A stretch of 64,000 nt of DNA. It comes from Kineosporiaceae bacterium SCSIO 59966. GTDB taxonomy: Bacteria; Actinomycetota; Actinomycetes; Actinomycetales; SCSIO-59966. Of this stretch, positions 34,195 through 44,525 are shown piece after piece. The notes beneath the pieces were generated by a model, which did not search any database, was not told the origin of the DNA, and worked only from the letters and a program-made list of their open reading frames with translations. Location: contig CP052876.1 in NCBI GenBank assembly GCA_020881835.1, positions 2,046,001 through 2,110,000 of the forward strand, read 5' to 3'. Made by a program: the position numbers and the translations under genes. The first letter of the stretch is position 1, and the number at the start of each line of letters is the position of its first letter.

Positions 34195-36177
34195 TCAGGC
34201 GCCTTCTCGGACGTCGGTGCGCTTGCTGACCGTCAGCGGCAGCAGGGTGCGTCCGGTGGGGCCGATCTGGATCTCGGTGTCCATCTGCGGGCAGACGCCG
34301 CAGTCGAAGCACGGCGTCCAGCGGCAGTCCTCCACCTCGACGCCGGACAGCGAGTCCTGCCAGTCCTCCCACAGCCAGTCCTTGTCCAGGCCGGAGTCCA
34401 GGTGGTCCCACGGGAGCACCTCGTCGACGTCCCGCTCCCGGGTCGTGTACCAGTCGACGTCCACCGGCTCGTCGGCCAGCGCCCGCTCGGCGCACTGCAT
34501 CCACCGGTCGAAGGAGAAGTGCTCGCTCCAGCCGTCGAACCGGCCGCCGTCCTCCCACACCGCACGGACGACCCGCCCGACCCGCCGGTCGCCGCGGGAC
34601 AGCAGGCCCTCGACGATGCCCGGTTTGCCGTCGTGGTAGCGGAAGCCGATGGCCTTGCCGTACCGGCGGTCGGCGCGGATCGCGTCCCGCAGCTTCGCCA
34701 GCCGTGCGTCGGTGGTCTCGTGGTCGAGCTGGGCGGCCCACTGGAACGGGGTGTGCGGCTTGGGCACGAAGCCGCCGATGCTCACCGTGCAGCGGATGTC
34801 GCTGCGGCCGGAGACCTCCCGCCCGGTGGCGATGACCCGCTTGGCGAGCTCGGCGATCTGCAGGACGTCCTCGTCGGTCTCGGTGGGCAGACCGCACATG
34901 AAGTAGAGCTTCACCTGCCGCCAGCCGTTGGCGTACGCCGTGGCGACGGTCCGGATCAGGTCCTCCTCGGTGACCATCTTGTTGATCACCTTGCGGATGC
35001 GCTCGCTGCCACCCTCCGGGGCGAAGGTCAGGCCGGAGCGCCGACCGTTGCGGCTCAGCTCGTTGGCCAGGTCGATGTTGAACGCGTCGACCCGGGTGCT
35101 GGGCAGGCTGAGCCCGACCTTGGACTCCTCGTAGCGGTCCGCGAGCTGCTTGGTGAGGTCGGCGATCTCGGAGTGGTCGGCGCTGGACAGCGACAGCAGA
35201 CCGACCTCCTCGAAACCGGTGGCCGCCAGCCCCTGCTCGACCATCTGGCCGATGCCCTCGATGGAGCGCTCCCGCACCGGACGGGTGATCATGCCGGCCT
35301 GGCAGAACCGGCAGCCGCGGGTGCAGCCGCGGAAGATCTCGACGCTCATCCGCTCGTGCACGCTCTCCGCGAGCGGGACGAGCGGCTGCTTGGGGTAGGG
35401 CCACTCGTCGAGGTCCATGACGGTGTGCTTGGCGACCCGCCACGGCACCCCGGGCCGGTTCGGGGTCACGCGCTGGATCCGCCCGTCGGGCAGGTAGTGC
35501 ACGTCGTAGAACTGCGGCACGTAGACCCCGCCGCTCCGGGCCAGGCGCAGCAGCAGCTCCTCGCGACCACCCGGGCGGCCCTCGTCCTTGAAGTCCCGGA
35601 TGACGTCGGTGACGGCGAGCACGGCCTCCTCGCCGTCCCCGATGATCGCGGCGTCGAGGAAGTCGGCCACCGGCTCGGGGTTGAACGCCGCGTGCCCGCC
35701 GGCGAGCACGAGCGGGTGGTCGTCGGTGCGGTCGCGGGCCTCGAGGGGGATGCCGGCGAGGTCGAGGGCGGTGAGCAGGTTGGTGTAGCCGAGCTCGGTG
35801 GCGAACGACACGCCGAGGACGTCGAAGTCGCCGACCGGGCGGTGGGCGTCGACGGTGAACTGCGGCACCCCGTGCTCACGCATGAGGGCCTCCATGTCCG
35901 GCCACACCGAGTAGGTCCGCTCGGCCAGGGCGTCCGGACGCTCGTTCAGCACCTCGTAGAGGATCATCACGCCCTGGTTGGGCACGCCGACCTCGTAGGC
36001 GTCCGGGTACATCAGCGCCCAGCGCACGGTGCTCTCGCCGCCGCAGTCCCACGCCTTGACGGTGGCGTTCAGCTCACCGCCGACGTACTGGATCGGCTTG
36101 CCGACCTTGGGCAGCAGCGGCTCGAGCCGGTCGAAGACGGAGTCGCCGCAGCGGTGGGTCCTGGTGGGCTGGAGCAT
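34195..36177 (-). CDS. TIGR03960 family B12-binding-like radical SAM protein
   Basis: 660 aa. The N-terminal half resembles a cobalamin-binding domain (ALMYPDAYEVGVPNQGVMIL, VLGVSFATELGYTNLL, IIGDGEEAV). The radical SAM core has the CX3CX2C cluster motif in RGCTRGCRFCQAG near residue 288, then TFAPEGGSERIRKVINKM. The C-terminus adds cysteines in CFDCGVCPQ. Its obligate partner, the DUF2344 protein, is encoded about 4 kb away rather than adjacent as in most actinobacteria. The reaction is unknown. ATG start with GGAGG 11 bases upstream. Confidence 0.93.
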   Translation of the reverse strand: MLQPTRTHRCGDSVFDRLEPLLPKVGKPIQYVGGELNATVKAWDCGGESTVRWALMYPDAYEVGVPNQGVMILYEVLNERPDALAERTYSVWPDMEALMREHGVPQFTVDAHRPVGDFDVLGVSFATELGYTNLLTALDLAGIPLEARDRTDDHPLVLAGGHAAFNPEPVADFLDAAIIGDGEEAVLAVTDVIRDFKDEGRPGGREELLLRLARSGGVYVPQFYDVHYLPDGRIQRVTPNRPGVPWRVAKHTVMDLDEWPYPKQPLVPLAESVHERMSVEIFRGCTRGCRFCQAGMITRPVRERSIEGIGQMVEQGLAATGFEEVGLLSLSSADHSEIADLTKQLADRYEESKVGLSLPSTRVDAFNIDLANELSRNGRRSGLTFAPEGGSERIRKVINKMVTEEDLIRTVATAYANGWRQVKLYFMCGLPTETDEDVLQIAELAKRVIATGREVSGRSDIRCTVSIGGFVPKPHTPFQWAAQLDHETTDARLAKLRDAIRADRRYGKAIGFRYHDGKPGIVEGLLSRGDRRVGRVVRAVWEDGGRFDGWSEHFSFDRWMQCAERALADEPVDVDWYTTRERDVDEVLPWDHLDSGLDKDWLWEDWQDSLSGVEVEDCRWTPCFDCGVCPQMDTEIQIGPTGRTLLPLTVSKRTDVREGA

Positions 36178-36277
36178 GGTGGCAACGCCTCCGCAGGGGC
36201 CAGTTCATCAGGGGGAGGCACCAGGGTAACCCGCGCGCCGCCTGCACCGCCGGGCCCGACGTCACCGGTCCGCCTCC

Positions 36278-36336
36278 CAGAATGCTGGGTTGGTGGCGCG
36301 ACACGCCGGCAAAGCCGTGCCGGACGCAGCATTCTG
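36278..36336. repeat. 59-bp palindromic repeat, copy B
   Basis: Ends CAGAATGCTG and CAGCATTCTG (10 bp perfect), with internal complementarity CGCCGGC...GCCG. It lies in the 221-base gap between the radical SAM start and the ndk stop, about 60 bases from ndk. Confidence 0.85.
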
Positions 36337-36395
36337 TTCTGTGGTCAAGCTGTTCCGTGGTCGAGCTGTTTCTGTGGTCGAGTCTGTGGTCGAGG
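36336..36395 (+). repeat. Imperfect 14-16 bp tandem repeat after ndk
   Basis: Four units with the core CTGTGGTCGAG (36336-36351, 36352-36367, 36368-36381, 36382-36395). They touch palindrome copy B on one side and the ndk stop on the other. Confidence 0.75.
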
Positions 36396-36398
36396 CGC

Positions 36399-36833
36399 CT
36401 AGGCGAGGTCGGGGAACCAGATGGCGATCTCACGGACGGCGGACTGCGGGGAGTCGCTGCCGTGCACGAGGTTCTGCTGGACGGCGACGCCCCAGTCGCG
36501 GCCGAGGTCGCCGCGGATGGTGCCGGGCGCGGCCAGCGTGGGGTCGGTGGCGCCGGCCAGGGAGCGGAACCCCTCGATGCAGCGCTGCCCCTCGATGACC
36601 GCGGCGACGACCGGGCCGGAGGACATGAACTCCAGCAGCGGCTCGTAGAACGGCTTGCCCTCGTGCTCGGCGTAGTGCCGGGACAGCAGGTCGTGGTCGG
36701 CGCGCACGACCCGCAGTGCGACGAGGGAGTACCCCTTGGCCTCCACCCGGCGCAGCACCTCGCCGGTCAGCCCGCGACGGACCCCGTCGGGCTTGACGAG
36801 GACGAGGCTGCGCTCGGTGGTCGGCTCGCTCAT
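36399..36833 (-). CDS. ndk: Nucleoside diphosphate kinase
   Basis: 144 aa. Transfers the gamma phosphate between nucleoside triphosphates through a phosphohistidine; the active-site histidine is in NLVHGSDSPQSA (near residue 123). The start SLVLVKPDGVRRGLTGEVLRR is typical. It is a few residues longer than the 136-residue mycobacterial form. AGGAG precedes the ATG. It follows the DUF4233 gene by about 62 bases on the same strand. Confidence 0.98.
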   Translation of the reverse strand: MSEPTTERSLVLVKPDGVRRGLTGEVLRRVEAKGYSLVALRVVRADHDLLSRHYAEHEGKPFYEPLLEFMSSGPVVAAVIEGQRCIEGFRSLAGATDPTLAAPGTIRGDLGRDWGVAVQQNLVHGSDSPQSAVREIAIWFPDLA

Positions 36834-36895
36834 GAGGTGCTCCTTGACCGCGGGCGGGGACGATAGGCCTGACGGGGGCTACTGGCGGGGTGACC

Positions 36896-37270
36896 CTACC
36901 GATCGACGGGTGGGGCGGCGTCCCGGGCGGCGGCCTCGGTGTCGACGCGGTGCCCGAGCCACAGGAACCACACCCACAGGCCGGCGAACACCGCCCCGAG
37001 GAAGAACATCGCCGGTACCCAGAACCCGGTGGCGACGAGGACGACCTGCAGCCCGGTGCCGAACCACAGCCCGGCCCGGGTCCGGACCAGCCCCGCGCCG
37101 AGCAGGCACGCCCCGGCCAGGACGCCGCCGGCCGTCCACACCGTCGCGTCCGGGACGTCGAGCAGCCCGATCGCGGCCAGGACGCCGAAGAGCACGAGCA
37201 GGGACTCCAGGGCCAGGCACGTCGCCGCCAGCCGGGACACCGTCCGGGTCGGCGGGGGCACGAGCGTCAC
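36896..37270 (-). CDS. DUF4233 four-span membrane protein
   Basis: 124 aa with about four hydrophobic helices (residues 15-36, 44-60, 65-80, 85-103). The C-terminal tail is charged. This DUF4233 protein is found between folC and ndk in many actinobacteria. Function unknown. GTG start overlaps the folC stop (GTGA). Confidence 0.85.
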   Translation of the reverse strand: MTLVPPPTRTVSRLAATCLALESLLVLFGVLAAIGLLDVPDATVWTAGGVLAGACLLGAGLVRTRAGLWFGTGLQVVLVATGFWVPAMFFLGAVFAGLWVWFLWLGHRVDTEAAARDAAPPVDR

Positions 37271-38634
37271 CACCGCCGCTCCCGCACCAGCAGGGCCCGG
37301 GCCTCCCCCACGACGGTCACCGAACCGGTGACCAGGACGCCGGCACCCAGACCGTCCGCCGCGCCGGCCTCGGCGAGGTTGACGGCCAGCTGCAGGGCGT
37401 CGTCCAGGGCCTCGGCGGTGTGCACCCGGTCCTCGCCGAAGATCTCCTCGGCGAGCACCGCGAGCTCCTCCACCGGCACCGCGCGCGGGGACAGCGACCG
37501 GCTGACGACGATCTCGTCGAGCACCGGCTCGAGCAGCTCGAGCATCGTCCCGGCGTCCTTGTCGGCGAGCACCCCGACGACGCCGACGAGGTGGCTGAAC
37601 GCGAACTCCTCCTCGATCGCGGCGACGAGGGCTGCCGTCCCGGCCGGGTTGTGCGCGGCGTCGACCAGGATCGTCGGGCTGGGCCGCAGCACCTCCAGGC
37701 GCCCCGGGGAGTCCACGTCGCCGAGCGCGGCGCGCACGACGTCCGCCTCCAGGGCGGTCTGCCCTCCCCCGAGGAACGCCTCGACGGCGGCGACGGCGAG
37801 CGCGGCGTTGCGGGCCTGGTGCTCGCCGTGCAGCGGCAGCAGCACCTCCTCGTAGTGCCCGGCGGTCCCGGTCAGGGTGAGCAGCTGGCCGCCGACCGCC
37901 AGGGTCCGCTCGGCGACACCGAGCTCGACCCCCTCCCGGGCCACCCGGACGCCGAGCTGGCGGCACCGCTCGAGGACGACGTCGCGAGCGGCGTCCGGCT
38001 GTCGCGCCAGGACGACGAGCGCCCCCGGCTTGACCACGCCGGCCTTCTCGGCGGCGATCTCCTCCAGGGAGTCCCCGAGGACCTCGGTGTGGTCCAGGGA
38101 GATGGGGGTGATGACCGCGACCTGCGGCTGGACGACGTTCGTGGCGTCCCAGGTCCCACCCAGGCCCACCTCGACGACCGCGACGTCCACCGGGGCGTCG
38201 GCGAACGCGGCGAAGGCCATCACCGCGAGCACCTCGAAGTAGGTCAGGGCCGGCTGCCCGGCCGCCCGCAGCCGGCCGTCCACCATGGCGACGTACGGGG
38301 CGACGTCCTCGTGCACCTCGGCGAACCGCTCGGGGGTGACCGGCTCGCCGTCGATGCTGATCCGCTCGGTCACGCTGACCAGGTGCGGGCTGGTGAACCG
38401 GCCGACCCGCAGGTGGTGCTCGCGCAGCAGCCGGTCGATCATCCGGGTGGTGGAGGACTTGCCGTTGGTGCCGGCGACGTGGATCACCGGGTAGGCCAGG
38501 TGCGGGTCGCCGAGCAGGGCAAGGCACTCGCGGACCGGGTCCAGCCGCGGCTGCATCCGGTCCTCGGGGGTGCGGGCGACGAGCTCGGCGAACACCTGCC
38601 GCAGCCGGCCCTCGGGGCTCTGCTCGTCACTCAC
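37267..38634 (-). CDS. folC: Folylpolyglutamate/dihydrofolate synthase
   Basis: 455 aa Mur-ligase-fold enzyme that adds glutamate to folates (and glutamate to dihydropteroate). P-loop [18 protein letters not shown] near residue 49, [11 protein letters not shown] (metal and folate site), the central [15 protein letters not shown] and the C-terminal domain [12 protein letters not shown] start overlaps the ileS stop. Operon order ileS - folC - DUF4233 - ndk. Confidence 0.96.
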   Translation of the reverse strand: MSDEQSPEGRLRQVFAELVARTPEDRMQPRLDPVRECLALLGDPHLAYPVIHVAGTNGKSSTTRMIDRLLREHHLRVGRFTSPHLVSVTERISIDGEPVTPERFAEVHEDVAPYVAMVDGRLRAAGQPALTYFEVLAVMAFAAFADAPVDVAVVEVGLGGTWDATNVVQPQVAVITPISLDHTEVLGDSLEEIAAEKAGVVKPGALVVLARQPDAARDVVLERCRQLGVRVAREGVELGVAERTLAVGGQLLTLTGTAGHYEEVLLPLHGEHQARNAALAVAAVEAFLGGGQTALEADVVRAALGDVDSPGRLEVLRPSPTILVDAAHNPAGTAALVAAIEEEFAFSHLVGVVGVLADKDAGTMLELLEPVLDEIVVSRSLSPRAVPVEELAVLAEEIFGEDRVHTAEALDDALQLAVNLAEAGAADGLGAGVLVTGSVTVVGEARALLVRERRW

Positions 38635-41600
38635 GACCGCTCCACCCGGATCCGTACGGCCAGGCCGTCGCCGACGGTCGTCTGCGTCACGCCGTCCTCG
38701 GCCGGCAGTGCGTCGAGGTCGCCGGCCGCACCGAAGGACTCGGCGAGGGTCTCCCCGACCACGAGGTCCTGGTGAGCCACCAGCGCCTCCCACACGGCAG
38801 GCTCCCCGGCGACGGTGAGCCGGATCCGGTCACCGATCGCCAGCCCGGCGTCCCGACGGGCCTGCTGGACGGCGCGCACGACGTCCCGGGCCACGCCCTC
38901 GGCGGCCAGCTCGGGGCTCACGGTGGTGTCCAGGACGACGAACCCCTCCCCCGGCAGGGTGCCGGTGGCGCGCGAGGCCCCGCCGGCGTCGTCCTCGACC
39001 ACGGTCTGCACCTCGTACTCGCCCTCGAGCAGGCGGACTCCGCCGGCGACGACGCCGTCCTCCTCGGTGCTCCAGTCCCCGGCGCGGGCGGCGCGGATGG
39101 CGACCTGGACGTCCTTGCCGAGCCGCGGCCCGGCGGCCCGGGCGTTGACGACCAGCCGGTGCCGGATCCCGAAGTCCTCCTCGTGGGCCGCGGCGAGGTC
39201 GACGAGTCGGACGTCCTTGACGTTCACCTCGTCGGCGACCAGGTCCCGGAAACCGGTGAGGACCTTCGCCCGTGGGCTGACCACGGTGAGCCCGGGCAGC
39301 GGCTGGCGCACCCGCAGCCCGCTGCTCTTGCGCAGCCCGAGGGCCGTGGAGCAGACGGCGCGCACGTCGTCCATCGCGGCGAGCAGGTCGTCGTCGGCGG
39401 GCAGCTCCTCGGGGTTCGGCCAGTCGGTGAGGTGGACGCTGCGCCCACCGGTCAGGCCGCGCCAGATCTCCTCGGTGGTGAGCGGCAGCAGCGGCGCCGC
39501 CACCCGGGTCAGCACCTCCAGGGCGGTGTAGAGGGTGTCGAAGGCGTCGGCGTCCTCCTGCCAGAACCGGTCCCGCGAGCGGCGGATGTACCAGTTCGTC
39601 AGGACGTCGAGGTGCCCGCGGACCGACTCGCAGGCCGCGGCGATGTCGTGGCCCTCGAGCTGGTCGCCGACGGTCTGCGCGAGATCACGGGTCTTGGCGA
39701 GCAGGTACCGGTCCAGGACGTGCCCGGAGTCGGTGCGCCACCGCGCCTCGTACCCCGCCCCGCCGGCAGCCGCGTTGGCGTACAGGGAGAAGAAGTACCA
39801 GGCGTTCCACAACGGGATCATCACCTGGCGGACGCCGTCGCGGATCGCCTGCTCGGTCACCACGAGGTTGCCGCCGCGCAGAACCGGGGAGGACATGAGG
39901 AACCAGCGCATCGCGTCCGCGCCGTCCCGGTCGAAGACCTCGTTGACGTCGGGGTAGTTGCGCAGCGACTTGCTCATCTTGCGGCCGTCGTCGCCGAGCA
40001 GGATGCCGTGGGCGACGCAGGTGCGGAACGCCGGCCGGTCGAACAGCGCGGTGGCCAGCACGTGCATCGTGTAGAACCAGCCGCGGGTCTGGCCGATGTA
40101 CTCGACGATGAAGTCGCCGGGGTAGTGATGCTCGAACCAGTCGGCGTTCTCGAACGGGTAGTGCACCTGCGCGAACGGCATCGACCCGGACTCGAACCAG
40201 CAGTCGAGCACCTCCGGCACGCGGCGCATCGTCGAGCGGCCGGTCGGGTCGTCAGGGTTGGGGCGGGTCAGCTCGTCCACCGCGGGCCGGTGCAGGTCGG
40301 TGACCCGGACGCCGAAGTCCCGCTCCAGCTGCTCCAGAGAGCCGTAGACGTCGACCCGCGGGTAGGCGGGGTCGTCACTGACCCACACCGGGATGGGGCT
40401 GCCCCAGTAGCGGTTCCGGCTGATCGACCAGTCCCGGGCGTTCTGCAGCCACTTGCCGAACGAGCCGTCACGGACGTGCTCGGGCACCCAGGTGATCTGC
40501 TCGTTGAGCTCCACCATGCGGTCCCGGAACGCGGTGACCTTGACGAACCACGAGGACACCGCACGCTGGATGAGCGGGGTGTCGCAGCGCCAGCAGTGCG
40601 GGTACGGGTGGTCGTAGGTCTCGTGCCGGAGCAGCACGGTGCCCTCGGTGACCGCCCCGCCACCGGTCTTGAGGTCCCGGATGATGTCGGCGTTGGCCTC
40701 CAGGACGTGCCGGCCGGCGTAGTCGGGGACCTCGGCGGTGAACCGGCCCTGGGCGTCGACCGGGACGACCGCCTCGATCCCGGCGGCGTCGGTGACGACC
40801 TTGTCCTCCTCGCCGAAGGCCGGCGCGATGTGCACGATGCCGGTGCCCTCGTCGGTGGTGACGTAGTCGGCGGCCAGGACCTGGTGGGCGTTCTGCCGGC
40901 CGAGGAAGTACGACATCGGTGGGGTGTAACGGCGTCCGAGCAGGTCGGTGCCCCGCAGGCGCTGCACCACCCGCGGCTCCTCGCCGTCCGGGCCGGCGAG
41001 CTCCCGGGCGTAGTGCGCGACACGCTCGGCCGCGAGGACGTACCGCTCCCCGCCGCTCTCCACGACGACGTACTCCAGGTCGGGGTGCACCGCCATGGCG
41101 AGGTTGCTGGGCAGCGTCCACGGCGTCGTCGTCCAGATCAGCGCCAGCTCGCCGGTCTCCAACCGGTAGCCGACGGTGACCGCGGGGTCCTGCCGCGTCC
41201 GGTAGACGTCGTCCATCCGGGTCTCGGTGTTGGACAGCGGCGTCTCGCACCGGGTGCAGTACCAGAGCACCCGGTAGCCCTCGTAGATCAGACCCTTGTC
41301 GTACAGCGACTTGAAGGCCCACATGACCGACTCCATGTAGTCGAGGTCGAGGGTCTTGTAGTCGTTGTCGAAGTCGACCCAGCGCGCCTGGCGGGTGACG
41401 TAGTCCTCCCACTCGTCGGTGTACCGCAGCACCGACGTCCGGCAGGCCGCGTTGAACTCGGCCACACCCATCTGCTCGATCTGGTCCTTGCTCGCGATCC
41501 CGAGCTGCTTCTCGGCCTCCACCTCGGCGGGCAGGCCGTGGCAGTCCCAGCCGAAGCGTCGCTCCACCCGGCGCCCGCGCATCGTCTGGAAGCGGGGGAC

Positions 41601-41843
41601 GACGTCCTTGACGTAGCCGGTCAGCAGGTGGCCGTAGTGCGGCAGGCCGTTGGCGAACGGCGGGCCGTCGTAGAAGACGAACTCGTTGCTGCCGTTCTCC
41701 CCAGCCGGCCGGGCCTCGACGGAGGCCTCGAACGTGCCGTCGGCGGCCCAGTAGTCGAGCACCCGCCGCTCGATCTCCGGGAACCGGGGGGTGGCGGGCA
41801 CGCCGTCGGTCGGGTCGCCGTGGGTGGCCTTCGGGTACGTCAT
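38631..41843 (-). CDS. ileS: Isoleucyl-tRNA synthetase
   Basis: 1070 aa, the long eukaryote-like type common in actinobacteria (naturally less sensitive to mupirocin in some species). HIGH motif as [20 protein letters not shown] as [15 protein letters not shown], editing domain with [14 protein letters not shown] chose the ATG at 41843 ([14 protein letters not shown]), preceded by GAGGG; a start 13 residues earlier would lie in the T-box RNA. The leader contains an intact T-box, so translation should rise when tRNA-Ile is uncharged. Confidence 0.98.
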   Translation of the reverse strand: MTYPKATHGDPTDGVPATPRFPEIERRVLDYWAADGTFEASVEARPAGENGSNEFVFYDGPPFANGLPHYGHLLTGYVKDVVPRFQTMRGRRVERRFGWDCHGLPAEVEAEKQLGIASKDQIEQMGVAEFNAACRTSVLRYTDEWEDYVTRQARWVDFDNDYKTLDLDYMESVMWAFKSLYDKGLIYEGYRVLWYCTRCETPLSNTETRMDDVYRTRQDPAVTVGYRLETGELALIWTTTPWTLPSNLAMAVHPDLEYVVVESGGERYVLAAERVAHYARELAGPDGEEPRVVQRLRGTDLLGRRYTPPMSYFLGRQNAHQVLAADYVTTDEGTGIVHIAPAFGEEDKVVTDAAGIEAVVPVDAQGRFTAEVPDYAGRHVLEANADIIRDLKTGGGAVTEGTVLLRHETYDHPYPHCWRCDTPLIQRAVSSWFVKVTAFRDRMVELNEQITWVPEHVRDGSFGKWLQNARDWSISRNRYWGSPIPVWVSDDPAYPRVDVYGSLEQLERDFGVRVTDLHRPAVDELTRPNPDDPTGRSTMRRVPEVLDCWFESGSMPFAQVHYPFENADWFEHHYPGDFIVEYIGQTRGWFYTMHVLATALFDRPAFRTCVAHGILLGDDGRKMSKSLRNYPDVNEVFDRDGADAMRWFLMSSPVLRGGNLVVTEQAIRDGVRQVMIPLWNAWYFFSLYANAAAGGAGYEARWRTDSGHVLDRYLLAKTRDLAQTVGDQLEGHDIAAACESVRGHLDVLTNWYIRRSRDRFWQEDADAFDTLYTALEVLTRVAAPLLPLTTEEIWRGLTGGRSVHLTDWPNPEELPADDDLLAAMDDVRAVCSTALGLRKSSGLRVRQPLPGLTVVSPRAKVLTGFRDLVADEVNVKDVRLVDLAAAHEEDFGIRHRLVVNARAAGPRLGKDVQVAIRAARAGDWSTEEDGVVAGGVRLLEGEYEVQTVVEDDAGGASRATGTLPGEGFVVLDTTVSPELAAEGVARDVVRAVQQARRDAGLAIGDRIRLTVAGEPAVWEALVAHQDLVVGETLAESFGAAGDLDALPAEDGVTQTTVGDGLAVRIRVERS

Positions 41844-41849
41844 CTCTGC

Positions 41850-42085
41850 CCTCACCGTGATCTTGCAGTTCGTGCCGATCATGGTGCGAGGACGACGTCA
41901 CCGGGCCGGTCCCGGCAGCACCGCGGTACCACCTCGCTTGCCGGGGCGTGCCCGGCCGCTCGTTCGACGGCTGTCACGGGCCGTACCCGTCCGGTTCTAC
42001 TGGGGGCCCGTCACGGGACGTGCCCTGTTCTTCCGGAGGCTCACCGGTGATGGCCGGGTCAGTGCCTGTGCGCCCAGTCTAGGGG
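41850..42085 (-). promoter_or_regulatory. T-box riboswitch upstream of ileS
   Basis: The conserved T-box AGGTGGTACCGCGG is at 41921-41934 (read leftward), preceded by GCGA. A downstream CGTCCTCGCACC (41884-41895) can pair with GCGAGG of the T-box, forming the alternative structure near the start codon. There is no T-tailed terminator, so it is the translational class known for actinobacterial ileS. Further upstream is CACCGGTGAGCC; the ATC at 42049-42051 is a candidate isoleucine specifier. Boundaries are approximate. Confidence 0.88.
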
Positions 42086-42105
42086 CCGCGTCCACCGCCG
42101 TGCGC

Positions 42106-42861
42106 TCACTGGTCCCGGACCACCTTGTGCTGGGCCGCCTGGGCCCGGGGCCGGACGACGAGCAGGTCGACGTTGACGTGGTGCGGGCGGGTCAGCGTCC
42201 ACACGACGCAGTCGGCGACGTCGTCGGCGGTGAGCGGCTCCCGGACGCCGGCGTACACGGCGGCGGCGCGCTCCGCGTCGCCGCGGTACCGCTTCACCGA
42301 GAACTCCTCGGTGCGGACCATCCCGGGGGCGATCTCGATCACCCGCACCGGCTCGCCGGCGAGCTCGAGGCGCAGCGTGGCGGCCAGCGCGTGCTCGGCG
42401 TGCTTGGCCGCCACGTACCCGCCGCCGCCCTCGTAGGCGACGAACCCCGCGGTTGACGACATCACCACCACGTCGCCGCGTCCCGAGGAGCGCAGGGCGG
42501 GCAGCAGCGCCTGGGTGACCCGCAGCGTGCCGAGCACGTTCAGCTCGAACATCGCCTGCCAGTCGCGCGGGTCGGCGTCGGCGACCGGCTCCGCGCCGAC
42601 CGCTCCGCCGGCGTTGTTGACGAGCGCGTGCACGGGACCGCGCGCGGACGCCTCGACGCCGAGGCGCTCGACGTCCGTAGGGTCGGTGACGTCGACGACG
42701 CGGTACTCGCAGCCGGTCTGCCGGGCCAGCTCGGCGAGCCGGTCCTCCCGGCGGGCGACGGCCAGCACGTCCCAGCCCAGCGCCGTCAGCTGGCGCACGG
42801 TCGCCGCCCCGATGCCGGAACTGGCACCGGTGACCACGGCCCGCAGGACGTCGTCCCTCAT
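42106..42861 (-). CDS. Short-chain dehydrogenase/reductase
   Basis: 251 aa Rossmann-fold oxidoreductase. TGASSGIG cofactor loop near residue 11, NNAGGAVG, catalytic Ser in MSSTAGFVAYEGG and YVAAK. The Arg after the second strand (VARREDRL) suggests NADP(H). Closest type is the YdfG/3-hydroxy acid dehydrogenase group; substrate unknown. The ATG at 42861 has GGAGGGG just upstream. It lies 37 bases after the acyl-CoA ligase gene and is probably co-transcribed with it. Confidence 0.9.
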   Translation of the reverse strand: MRDDVLRAVVTGASSGIGAATVRQLTALGWDVLAVARREDRLAELARQTGCEYRVVDVTDPTDVERLGVEASARGPVHALVNNAGGAVGAEPVADADPRDWQAMFELNVLGTLRVTQALLPALRSSGRGDVVVMSSTAGFVAYEGGGGYVAAKHAEHALAATLRLELAGEPVRVIEIAPGMVRTEEFSVKRYRGDAERAAAVYAGVREPLTADDVADCVVWTLTRPHHVNVDLLVVRPRAQAAQHKVVRDQ

Positions 42862-42898
42862 GATCCCCTCCGCGACGTGTCGATCCACCCGCTGGGCG

Positions 42899-44416
42899 TC
42901 ACCCCGACGGCTGCAGGTCCCTCCGCAGGACGTGCTTGGTGATCTTGCCAGACGGGTTGCGGGGCAGGGCGTCGCGGACGACGACTTCCCGGGGGATCTT
43001 GTAACGGGCCAGCCGCGGGGCCAGGAACTCCCTCAGCTCCTCGACGTCCACCGGGGTGCCGTCCGTGACGAGGAACGCGACGACGGTCTCGCCCCACTCG
43101 GGGTGCGGGCGCCCGACGACCGCCGCGTCACGCACGTGCGGGTGCTGCAGAAGGGCTTCCTCCACCTCCGGGGAGAACACGTTCTCGCCACCGGTGATGA
43201 TGATGTCCTTGAGCCGGTCGACGATGAACAGGTAGCCGTCCTCGTCCACGACGGCAAGGTCGCCGGTCTTGTACCAGGGGCCCTCGAAGCAGGCCGCGGT
43301 CGCGTCGGGGTCGTCGAGGTAGCCGACCATCCGGGTGTCGGAACGGATCCACACCTCCCCGGGCTGCCCGGGCGCCACCGGTGCGCCGTCCGGGCCCATC
43401 ACCCGCACGTCGACCCCGGGCATCCCGCCGGCTCCCACCGACCCGGCCTTGGTCACCTGGTCCTCCGGGTACAGCGCGGTGCCCACCGGACCCATCTCGG
43501 TCATGCCGTAGACCTGGTAGAAGGCGTCCGACCGGTAGACCTGCTGGAGTCGCCGCACCGTGTCGGCGCCCAGCGGGGCCGCTCCGTAGATCCACGCGCG
43601 GACGCTGGAGAGGTCGAAGTCCGCGAGGTCCACCCCGGCGGCGGGGGCGGCCTGCAGGGGGGCGAGGTAGGCGATGGGGGCGCCGAAGAACGCGGTGACT
43701 CGCTGCTCGCTGACCGTGCGCAGGAACTCCAGCGGCTGGTACTCGCGCTGCAGGACCACCGTGCCGCCCACGAACATCATGGACAGGAACCAGTTGTTCA
43801 GCGGTGAGGCGTGCCAGATCGGCATCGAGATCAGGAAGCGGTCGGTACGGCGCAGCCCCATCGTGGCGGTGGTGTACGCGGCCACCGAGTGGATGCCGCG
43901 GTGGGAGTGCAGGCAGCCCTTGGGTTCTGCCACGGTGCCGGAGGTGTAGAGCAGCTCGGCGATCTCGGTGTCGTCGACTGCCACCCCGTCCCACGGTGAG
44001 GTGGCGGCCACGAGCGTGTCGAACTCCCCGGAGCCGTCGTCCGTGGTGACCAGCCAGCGGGTGTCCGCCGTGTCGGCCTGCGCGGTAGCGGCCAGCCCGG
44101 CGTCCACGACGGCGACCCGGATGCCGGCGTGCCTGGTCACGTAGGCGACCTCGGCGCTGGCGTACTTGTGGTTGAGCGGGACCAGGACGGCGCCGGCTCG
44201 CCAGATGCCGAACGCGGCCACCACGAAGGCCGGGGTGTTGTACATCATGACGCCCACCCGGTCGCCTCGACCGACACCGGCGTCCCGCAGCACGGCGGCG
44301 GCCCGTTTCGAGGCGTCCAGCAGCTCCTCGTAGGACAAGGCCGTCTCGCCGGCCACGACGGCGGGCTTGCGAGGGAACTTGTGGGCCGTGCTCTCCAGCA
44401 TGGCGGTCAGGTCCAT
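42899..44416 (-). CDS. AMP-forming acyl-CoA synthetase
   Basis: 505 aa ANL-family enzyme activating a carboxylic acid to its CoA thioester. Motifs: LLYTSGTVAEPKGCLHSH (ATP loop), YGMTEMG, WYKTGDLAVVDEDGYLFIVD and the C-terminal lysine region RNPSGKITKHVLR. The chain-length preference is not readable; size fits medium- or long-chain acids. ATG 44416 with GGGAGG upstream; an earlier ATG at 44455 falls on the operator palindrome. Divergent from a TetR gene that probably represses it. Confidence 0.93.
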   Translation of the reverse strand: MDLTAMLESTAHKFPRKPAVVAGETALSYEELLDASKRAAAVLRDAGVGRGDRVGVMMYNTPAFVVAAFGIWRAGAVLVPLNHKYASAEVAYVTRHAGIRVAVVDAGLAATAQADTADTRWLVTTDDGSGEFDTLVAATSPWDGVAVDDTEIAELLYTSGTVAEPKGCLHSHRGIHSVAAYTTATMGLRRTDRFLISMPIWHASPLNNWFLSMMFVGGTVVLQREYQPLEFLRTVSEQRVTAFFGAPIAYLAPLQAAPAAGVDLADFDLSSVRAWIYGAAPLGADTVRRLQQVYRSDAFYQVYGMTEMGPVGTALYPEDQVTKAGSVGAGGMPGVDVRVMGPDGAPVAPGQPGEVWIRSDTRMVGYLDDPDATAACFEGPWYKTGDLAVVDEDGYLFIVDRLKDIIITGGENVFSPEVEEALLQHPHVRDAAVVGRPHPEWGETVVAFLVTDGTPVDVEELREFLAPRLARYKIPREVVVRDALPRNPSGKITKHVLRRDLQPSG

Positions 44417-44449
44417 GTCAGTGCCTCCCATGATCGACGCGAAGGATTG

Positions 44450-44459
44450 AACCATGGTT
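44450..44459. promoter_or_regulatory. Palindromic candidate TetR operator
   Basis: AACCATGGTT, a perfect 10-base palindrome in the 109-base gap between the divergent acyl-CoA ligase and TetR genes. Typical position for autoregulation. Length is short, so support is moderate. Confidence 0.4.
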
Positions 44460-44525
44460 TACTGCTTGGGGGAAGGGGCGCCGCCGACGTCGGCGCCGCC
44501 CGCGGACCGAGCGAAGGAGCCGGAG

